Below are positions 21,321-29,800 of a stretch of DNA of 52,500 nucleotides, piece by piece; positions within the stretch are counted from its first letter, which is position 1, and every line of letters starts with the position of its first letter. Origin of the DNA: Symbiodinium natans (taxonomy: Eukaryota; Sar; Dinophyceae; Suessiales; Symbiodiniaceae); assembly GCA_905221605.1 (NCBI GenBank), contig CAJNDS010002190.1, forward strand, positions 140,001-192,500, given 5' to 3'. Both the position numbers and the translations under genes were made by a program. Under the pieces are notes generated by a model. The model made no database searches. It had not been told where the DNA came from and saw only the letters and a program-made list of their open reading frames with translations.

Positions 21321-21571
21321 CTAGTTGTGTACCGGTTACGACTGAAATACTAGTTAGGCTACATACGTAGTGTTGTCATCTGTTGTCTTTGACCATGTTT
21401 CGACCATTGTTAAAATTCTGCTAACCGAAAAATTCTGCTACCATCGGTAAAGATTTACTTGCTCTATACGTGCAGAAGAACATCAGATGTGTGCAAGCAA
21501 AACCAGGGGTGGGGGGGGCAGGAGCAAATGAGCACGCAAAGTAGGAACACAAACAGACCGTAAGCACCCAC

Positions 21572-21688
21572 TGCGCCTGCGAGTGGTCTCCACACGGAAT
21601 GCGGGGCCTCGCAGCTCCAAGGTCACTGCAGCCGCGCGCTGCATCGAGAACACCGCGTTGCCAAGCTCCCACTGTGCGCTGACAAAGC
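21572..21688 (-). CDS. Exon, unassigned protein
   Basis: Reads FVSAQWELGNAVFSMQRAAA then VTLELRGPAFRVETTRRR. Acceptor CCCAAG, donor GTGGGT. Confidence 0.65.
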
Positions 21689-22241
21689 CTTGGGTTTAGG
21701 GTTCGGGTTTTGGGTTCGGGTTTAGGGTTTAGGGCTGAAGGTTTAGGGCAACTGGCCGCGCTAAGTGGGGTGATCATAGATACGTACCCTAATGAATGTT
21801 ATACTGCGAATACCTTGCTACGGTCTTTTCTCAGGATCCTACTACACTCTCTATATAACCCCCCATACAACCCTAATTTAGTCAGGGCTCACGCAACTAC
21901 CCGTAAGTTTTCATGATCAGGTTTGGAGTTCAAGGTGAAGCGTTGCAAGTGCAACGCTCGTGATAGAGGCGAACCGCGGAAGTGGGGGGGGGGGGTTCAT
22001 GCGCCCTAAACCCCCTGAGCCCTAGACAGTAAGAGATTTTGGGTTGTTATGACGTGGGGCTTCCAGGGATTGTAGGGCTTCGGGTGTAAGGCAAACCGCG
22101 TGTGAGTACTAGCATACATACATATATATATATATGTACATATCGATGTACATATGTGTGCATACGATACAGGCACATGTACATATACATATGTATATAT
22201 ACATGCAGAGAATGCAAAGAAAAGAGGCAAGATTCGATTAC

Positions 22242-22339
22242 AGAGGGCATTTGTGAAATTTCGGCTTGCGCGCCCGGATGCCGTGCCCACAGGGCAGCGT
22301 CCGCAGGCCCGACCAGAGAAGTGCGAAGAAGGCCGTCAC
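22242..22339 (-). CDS. Exon, unassigned protein
   Basis: Reads VTAFFALLWSGLRTLPCGHG then IRARKPKFHKCPL; 26 of 31 third positions are G/C. Acceptor GACAAG, donor GTAATC. A second open frame (GDGLLRTSLVGPADAALWA) has weaker bias. Confidence 0.5.
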
Positions 22340-22349
22340 CTTGTCTTCC

Positions 22350-23100
22350 CTGAACCCTAAACCCTCGAAGCCTCACCCTAAACATACCAAAACCTAAACC
22401 CTAATTCCTAAACACTAAACTTACTAAGTCCTAACCCTGAACATGGTTTGGGGTTCGACGGGGTAAGGAGATGGTTCTTCGGGAATTTCTGCTTGAAAGT
22501 TCTATGGCTTGGGGGCTCGGTGCTAGGAACGTTCGTCATGAAATTGTTCTTGACTTTGATTTGGGTTCTGACTTCAAGATTTTCACTTTCCGCTCAATCG
22601 TACATGTTCGATTCTTTACAAATGAATGTGTTGACAACATGATTTTACCCAAAGCATAACAACAAAAAAGATAATTAGTAGGCAGCTCCTACCAGGTTGA
22701 GTTGGAAATTTGACTCCTGTCTGATTCTTGTTATTTTCTATATATATATATATGTATGTTTACATTTAAACTGTGCCTCCTACGCCCGCACCACGCACAG
22801 TCGAAGAACTGATGAAGAGCACCAAAAGAATGAGACAGACAAAATACATCCACTCAAAGCACGTCTATATATACATATATACATATATATATCAATATGT
22901 GTTGGAGCTAAGAGCTTGTAGATTTAACATCATCAACCGACCTCCTTTATGTTTACCATTGTTACTATGTGTCAACTGTTACAGCTGATCCTGCAGCATT
23001 GGTAGTTTACATTCATGCAACGATGTCATTGGTAGTAACACAACAGCAGGTCATGATTTGTTAAAAATTGAGAGTTGGCGGACGTCAATTAACCCTATTC
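22350..23100. other. AT-richer stretch, no gene recognised
   Basis: Contains TATATA microsatellites (about 22738-22755 and 22862-22895) and scattered open frames without codon bias. The telomere-like repeat is absent, unlike most of the window. Confidence 0.5.
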
Positions 23101-23101
23101 T

Positions 23102-24205
23102 TTATGAGTTCAGATGACCTGAACTGGTATCTGCAGCTGTAGCTGCTGCAGTGAATAACCTGTTGTAATGTGGAAGATGTTGGACACATATTTGCGATCG
23201 CGATAAAAAACCTAACCAATTACATTGGTGAAGCAACAAAACGAACGGTGTTCTTGTATATACATCTGATGGTGACATCTTTCGATCCTTGGATGTTATC
23301 TGACCATGCATTGCGACATGCTCGCACAAGAAATGCTCACACATTGCGCAAGGCCCCGCTTCATCACTATACATTTGCCATTCAAACAATCCAGGGTCAG
23401 GGCAGGCATCTGGGTGTGACTGCCCGCCACGCACATTTCAATGCCCAGCTTGCCCATCCCAATGACGGGACCTGCCCATCGGTGCGTTTCGACCTTCAGG
23501 AACAGGCCCACTATGTCTTCCACCGGGGAGTTTTCGTCCTCGGCATCCACACTAGTGCCATTTGCAAGCTCTGCAAGCTCGGAGCTTAGGGAGTCGTCTT
23601 CGACCCATGCCAGGATCTCACCAGTTGTGTCCTCTGCAATCGCCACAAGAGATGGCATTGGGAAGGAGCTTTGGCAAAGACTGCCCCAAGCTCCTCTGTT
23701 GCTGGGTTCCCCTGGTTGATGTGCTCCATGGCACGGGCGATGACCTCCTCCACCACAACCTTTCTTTGCTGGGGTAGTAGGAGCTTTGGTTAAATTTGCC
23801 CCGGGAACCATCACGCTCTTGGTACCTGAACACAAACCACTCTTTCAGGTCCTTGCTTCGCTTGGTCCGGAACCTCACGGTCTGCAAGACTTTCAGGTCC
23901 ACCTCACAGATCTTGGGGGCCGGGCCAAGACTGGTCACACAGGATGGCGCACAAACTTGTGGGACTTCTTCTTCTGCTGGTTCTGGCACTGGCTCTTACT
24001 CTGGAGGCTGAGACAGCAAGAAGGAGGAAGGGTCTTGGTTGGAGCTTCCATTCCGGATGTGCCCGGAGAAATGGCATGAGTACCAGCCCATGTTTGCAAC
24101 CAAGCTCTGTGATGCCATAGTGACCGGCAGCCTGTTTTCATGCTCACCAACGGCTTTGACAGGGTGAGACATTGGGGAAACTTCCCCTTCTGAGCGGCCA
24201 AACAA
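23102..24205 (-). pseudogene. Frame-broken gene relic, family not recognised
   Basis: Coding-like stretches occur in all three minus frames in consistent order: VLQTVRFRTKRSKDLKEWFV (about 23815-23890), then VVVEEVIARAMEHINQGNPA (about 23705-23770), then LVAIAEDTTGEILAWVEDD and SPVEDIVGLFLKVETHRWAG (23300-23655). The switches are abrupt, with no splice signals between, so small indels in a once continuous frame are more likely than introns. The last part ends at a stop at 23296-23298. No motif allows naming. A decayed retrocopy is one possibility. Confidence 0.45.
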
Positions 24206-25060
24206 GGAGTAATAAAGGCCGCGTTTGAAAAAGTACGTGAAATGTACTAAATTCAGGCGTCATTAATTCCCGATACTTTAGTACGCTTAAAGGTCTTTTT
24301 AACATTCATTTCACTCACGAGTTGATTTAGTGCACGCGCCATTTTGGGATCCGGCTAGGATTAGCCATGGATTTTGGTCAACTGTTTGCTATAGGCTAGG
24401 CTGGTTGGATGTGCACATTGTCTGGAGCGCCTGCTGTAGGAACAAAAAGATTTTTACTAAGGTGCAAAACGAATATTGTACCAAACAGGTTGATCAAGAA
24501 ACTGTATCAAACCACATTGTAATTGAAAAGACGTACTGCAACGTCACTTCGTCTAGGTGATGTTGTATTTATACTAAATGCACTACACACATGACATGTA
24601 AGTTGCGGTAGCCAATAGATTTTCTACGCACATGAAAAGGATCTAGTGGTGGACAATAAGCCCTATCACCACACGCCAAACACACCTGCCGCCGCCACCA
24701 CCACCAACACCACCGCCACCACCACACCCCAACCCTAAACCCTGCACTCATGGGCCGATGCTTCAACATGAAGCGACATGAAGGTGAAGGGTCAAGAAGC
24801 CCAAAACAAACCGTCCAAGCATTGCAGCCTGTCTACGGCAGGGCAGATAGGGTTTGGGGTTTGCTTTTTTTGGATTTCTTCTCTGGAATCACTGCAGACG
24901 ATCACCGACATCCCAAAAGGTTTAAGGTTGAGGGTTTAGGGGGCCCTTGTTGCCTATTGTGGCCCTTGGGGCTTAGCATTCAGGCAACCTAAGTCCCCCC
25001 CAAAAAAGGGGTTTAGGGTTTAGGGTTTAGGGGTTAGGGTTTAGGGTTTAGGGTTTAGGG
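24206..25060. other. No clear gene
   Basis: Mixed sequence: AT-rich to about 24600, a CCA/CCG-rich simple repeat (24690-24735), then degenerate telomere-like repeat from about 24900. Open frames lack codon bias and splice borders. Confidence 0.4.
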
Positions 25061-25077
25061 TTTAGAGACAACAATAC

Positions 25078-25157
25078 TGCTGGGGCATCCCCTGTATAAG
25101 CTCCAGTCGCTGGGGCGGAGTTCAGGGCGTGCTTTGGCAGGTACCACCGAGACTTAC
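25078..25157 (-). CDS. Exon, unassigned protein
   Basis: Reads KSRWYLPKHALNSAPATGAY then TGDAP. Acceptor AATCAG; donor GTATTG at 25077 is a guess, as the frame stays open a little further. Confidence 0.6.
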
Positions 25158-25329
25158 CTGATTCGGGAAAAGTCGGTTTAGGGTTGAGGGTTTAGGGTTT
25201 AGGGTTTAGGGTTTAGGGTTTAGGGTTTAGGGCTTAGGGTTTGGGGCTTGTGTAGGCGAAGAACCCTGTAAACCCTAGACCCGAAACCCAAAAACCCAAG
25301 CACTAACCTAATTCACCTGGAGGCATCCT

Positions 25330-25730
25330 CCTTCCCTCCCTCCCCCGCTCTGAGCCTGTGAGTTGGGTAGGGCCACATCACCCAAACACCCCAAACATCT
25401 CAAGCCGAGCCACCGCTCACACGCCCAAGTCGGAGGAAAGGCCGTGGAAGTGAACCCCTAGATCGCCTAAACCCTTATAAGCCCCTAAAGAAACCCTAAA
25501 CCCTAAATCGCCTGAACCCTTATAAACCCGAAAGAACAGGCGCCCTCTCTTCTAGCATCTTTGGGACTTCAGGTAGAGGGCTGGGCCATCTTGGGGTTGA
25601 AATGTGCCTAAAACCCTAAACCCTACAGGGTTTAAGGCTAAGGCTTAGGCTTAAGAAATCTTGGGGCAGGGAAGTGCTGGGAAGTGTATTCACCGACTTC
25701 AGCGCTCGAAGGAGGGACCCCTAAACGGGA
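25330..25730 (-). other. Weak coding islands
   Basis: Minus frames at 25330-25435 (TAFPPTWACERWLG), 25560-25600 (GPALYLKSQRC) and 25672-25712 (SVNTLPSTSLP) are open between repeat runs, but splice borders are poor. Listed so that they are not lost. Confidence 0.25.
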
Positions 25731-25935
25731 CCCTAAATCTTATTTAGGGTTTAGGGTTTAGGGTTTAGGGTTTAGGGTTTAGGGTGTATACCTTCTATGG
25801 CCCCTTTTGGCGACTAAGGGAGCAAGGAACGACCAGGGCACCTAAGTAGCCCCTAAATGACCACCCAAAGAACCCTAAGGTCCCTAAACCCTAAACCCTA
25901 AACCCTAAACCCTAAACCCCCTTATAAGGGTTCCT

Positions 25936-26041
25936 CCTTGGGATGTTCCCCCTTACACTAGCAGTCCTTAATCGGGATTTCAATGGGGGAGTACTATAAT
26001 CCCTAGTAAGGACTGTTAGTACAAGGGGGAACATCTCAAGG
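25936..26041. mobile_element. Fold-back element with 35-bp inverted ends
   Basis: Left arm 25936-25970 and right arm 26007-26041 are inverted repeats agreeing at about 31 of 35 positions (CCTTGGGATGTTCCCCCTTA ...). The loop is about 36 bp. A third, solo arm lies at 26080-26113. No coding capacity; MITE-like. Confidence 0.65.
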
Positions 26042-26134
26042 TAACCCTAAACCCTAAACCCTAAACCCCACACCCCAAATAGGACTGTTAGTGTAAGGGG
26101 GAACATCCCAAGGTTCCTCCTTGGGTCCCTTGAC

Positions 26135-26180
26135 CGACTTGGGCCGGGGTGCATTTCTGGCATCTCAGCCGCGAAACATC
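26135..26180 (-). CDS. Short exon with CxxC
   Basis: Reads DVSRLRCQKCTPAQ. Acceptor GTCCAG, donor GTCAAG. Confidence 0.4.
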
Positions 26181-26553
26181 CTGGACCTAAAAGGGCGGGT
26201 TTAGGGTTTAGGGCTTATAGGGTTTAGGGTTTAGGGTTTAGGGTTCAGGGTTTAGGGTTCTGGGTTCAGGGTTTAGGGTTTCGGTTCTGGGTTTTGGGAT
26301 TATGCTGCTATCTAGGAGTTCTACCTTGGAACCTTAAGGTTGTACCCTTGGGGGTTGGGGTCATCTCTAGGGGCGAATGGGGGAACATGTCAAGGTACCA
26401 TTCTTGTGGTTTCCATATGTTTTCGTTAATTCGACGGCGGAGGAACAGACCAGATAGGGAAACACGGCAAGAGCCGCACTCCCATCTCAAGAAACCATCG
26501 AGGCCAGTGGCTTTAGAAGCTAAAACTCCGCCTGGAAAAAACCCTAAACCCTA

Positions 26554-26776
26554 TGCGGAGCTGCAACTGGTATTGTAGAAAAGAGTTAGTGTTGAGAGTT
26601 GAAAGGGTTAATAAACCCGGAAATCATGTTTGGCTCAAGACCCTGGGCAATGCGCCCTGCTGAAAAGGTGTGTTGGGTTGTTCTTTGGGTTTTGTTGTTG
26701 GTTGTTCCAGGGAAATCAAGGGTTTCTGTTGGGGTTGACTGTTTGGTTTCTCGTCCCCCTTCGGTTGCCCCCCGTA
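26554..26776 (+). repeat. 5' LTR (223 bp)
   Basis: Begins TGCGGAGCTG and ends CCCCCCGTA. I compared it base by base with 36245-36467 and saw no difference. It contains AATAAA at 26610-26615 and the 11-mer TTTGGCTCAAG at 26629-26639, which equals the last 11 bases of the dinoflagellate spliced leader. It should hold the promoter and poly(A) site of the element. Confidence 0.93.
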
Positions 26777-26790
26777 GGTTATGAGCCCAA
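26777..26790 (+). other. Primer binding site (half-tRNA type, initiator tRNA-Met)
   Basis: GGTTATGAGCCCAA directly abuts the 5' LTR. Its complement contains GGGCTCATAACC, the anticodon arm of initiator tRNA-Met (CAU anticodon), not a tRNA 3' end. Drosophila copia is known to be primed by an internal fragment of initiator tRNA-Met in this way, so the same mode is inferred here. Confidence 0.8.
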
Positions 26791-26837
26791 ATTAGGCTCC
26801 CTGTGGGTTGGTTAAGATTTTATCTTTGTTTGGTGCC

Positions 26838-29800
26838 ATGGATATGATGCGGCGTCGATCTGAACCTGGACCATTATCGGCGGCCAATGATGCCGAAGAA
26901 AATCGTGGTGATGGGGGTGAAGAACGACAACAAATGGTACAAGCGCTGACAGATGGTAGGGAGGTTGCAATGATACAACCAACGTCTCAGGTGGAAAACG
27001 AAGTGGTTCCGGTTCCAGCAGCGAATCCTTTCTGGAGCGAGCGGGCTCATGAAGAAATGAGACTGAGGCAATCAAGGCCAGCAAGTCTCCCTGCGAGCGG
27101 AGGGGATAGAAGTGGTGAAGAAACAAGAAGGCCACCGTCGTTGCCAGAACTTCGGGATCGGGAACCTGTCCCAGCTGAGAGACCATCGTCAGGTTTGATG
27201 GGCCAGATGGAAAGAGGTAATATTGGTGAGACACAAGGCGAGGAAGAGCTTATTCCTGATCTGAGTGGTGAAGAACAAGGTGAAGATATGGCGGTGGTAA
27301 AGCGTGCGCTGAAAGAGTTGCTTGTGCAAACAAAGGAGCTGGGGAACAGGTTGCATCGGGTGGAGGAGAAAAGCTATACCTCTGCTGCATCTGGGTCAGC
27401 TTCGAGAGCACGGAGCACTGGAGTGGTGGACGCAAATGCTGCATATCCTTTGGGAATGACTCCAGAGAAACAGTACCCGCCAGGACAAGTTTTCTACACT
27501 GATGGTATGGGTGGTTTCTGGACTGTGTTGCCTGATGGGACATGGCTGCCGATTGAGGGCTACGACCTTCCAAAGGGTTGTGACCTTCAACCCTTGCCTG
27601 AGCCCAGGAAAGGGGATGTTCACGTGGAGGATGAGAAAGAAGTGCCAATGATGCACGTAACTGAAGGGAAGAAACCCTCCAGATTGCCTCCATTGAATTA
27701 CCCCATGGGAGGTTCTGCAAGTGGTGGATATGCAAGTGGACCACCTGGTTTAACACATGTTCCGATTACCTCCTTGCCATCAGGCGTTGATGGTTCTGCC
27801 GCACTGTTGGGAAATCAGCCCGGTTTTGTTTCAGCTCGGGAAACTTCAACGCAAGAGAACTCAGCAGGATCGGGTGGATATACAATGGTAGATGATGTTC
27901 CATATCGGTGGAAAATGATTGCTGGGAAGTTGGAATTAGAAAAGGTTCCGCTCACAGTTTTTACGCCCGGAATGGGACATGGACTGCCTCAAGGGCCTGG
28001 TGGAAGGGTCAGCTTACCTCCTGGAGCGGTGGTGCCACGTGGTATGCCAAACATTGGTGATAGTTCTGGAACTGAACGTCCGGAGGCTCTTGGGAAGCAT
28101 GTGATGAGCCTTCCTACTTTGGCAGACTACACACCAAGCAATCCGACGGCACTAGGTGATTGGATCGCAATGATCGAGCCAATGCTGTCTTCGTTGACAG
28201 ATACAGGAAGAGTGTGGTGGCAATCCGTCTATACAAAGGCGTATGAGGCGTATGCCAAATGGTTGAGTGTCTCTCCGCTGGAAAGGTTGGGCATCAAGGC
28301 TGAGCTGGAAGGGCTCAAGGCGGTTCGAACTGTGCATGTTTTGTTGGAGCAGAGAGCGGTGTCTTTGCTGCTACAGGCGATTCCGGAGAGATTGAAGACC
28401 GAGATTGTTTCCACTCGAATGTTGGGGTCGGTGATGATATTTTACAAGTTGCTGACAGTTTACCAACCAGGTGGAGCAAACGAGCGCAGCACAATGTTAA
28501 ACTTCTTGGTGCAACCATCCTCAGCAACCTCGATCTCAGAGGCTATTAAGGGAGTGCGACAATGGGCGCAATGGCGTTCCCGGTTAAGGGAGCTGCGAGC
28601 ATCCGAGCCGGATGCTACCTTGCTTATCAAGGGATTGGATGCTTTGTCATCCGCGTTGCTGGCAAAACACCCTACGGTGCATTTCAGAGTGGCATCCTTC
28701 CGGGAGAAATTGGGGGTGGACTACTCGCCGACCTCTGAAACTGCGACACAACTAGCTGAAATGTTACAAGCAGAATTCGAACTGCTATTGCATAGCGCTG
28801 GTGAACAAGAGGTGAAGCAGGACTCGGACGCCAAGAAAAGGGCCAGGTTAAACAAGGCCCAAAAGGGAACTGGTGACGAGACGGAGGAGGGTGACAAAGG
28901 CAAAGGGAAAGGAAAAAGGTACAGCGGAGATGGTGAACGTCCTTTCTGTTGGATATATGGGAAGACAGAAGCAGGCTGCAAGTTCGGATCACGTTGCAAA
29001 TTTCGCCATGACAAGGACTCCCTGGAGCGTGGAAGATGTTTTGAATGTGGGGCCGTTGGCCATTTACAGCCGCAGTGTCCATACAAAGATGGTGTAAGTT
29101 CCAATGCGGACTCAAATCCTGAAAGGAATAGATCTAAAGGGAATTCTCCCAAAGGGGGAAAGGGCGGCAAAGGTGCAAAATGGGGAAATGCCAAAAAGGC
29201 AGAAGTGGCTGAAGTGGGAGATGAGACGGCTAATGCGGGATTGGATAAAGGTTCTGCAAGTCCCTCATCACCATCAACACCCAATCAGGTCCTTGCTGAA
29301 GCGTTAGAAGTGCTGAAATCTATGAAGCTGTCATCAGCGCAGTCAGCATCAAGCGGGGATCCCAGTGTTCGAATGTTATGTGACTCTGGATTGTTTCAGC
29401 AGGAAGGGAGAGTGGCGTTGGTGGATACAGCTGCTACGCATCTTGCGCGGACGCTTTTTCCATGGGAATGTTTACCCGACACTACTGTTATGGTGCAAAG
29501 CGCGCTTGGTGGTGTGACAATGAGGATTACAGAGAAAGGGACGTTGATTAGGGAAGACAATGGGCCCCTGATTATCCCTCTCTGGTTGATTTTGGAGTTT
29601 GGGGCGAACCTCACCGTGATCAATGGGATGTGTCACGTGAGTGCAAAATCTTCGCTGGACCAACTCTTATGGTTTGAACATGGCTGTTTGGTTATGGATT
29701 ACAAAACAGCTGAGAAAATGGTTTTGCATGCTGAAAGGCAGCGTGCGTCGTTGTCCCATTCTCAATGGAGGAATGGAAGGGCGGACTGTGGAGTCGGTTC

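Noticed and set aside
21093-21353. 86-codon poly-Thr frame
   Set aside because: Direct product of the ACT microsatellite.
24338-24347. GCCATTTTGG as a spliced-leader relict
   Set aside because: Ten-base match on the plus strand, while the nearby coding relic is on the minus strand; the rest of the leader does not match.
26808-26837. Start of the retrotransposon frame at 26808
   Set aside because: That codon is TTG; the first ATG in a good context is 26838.
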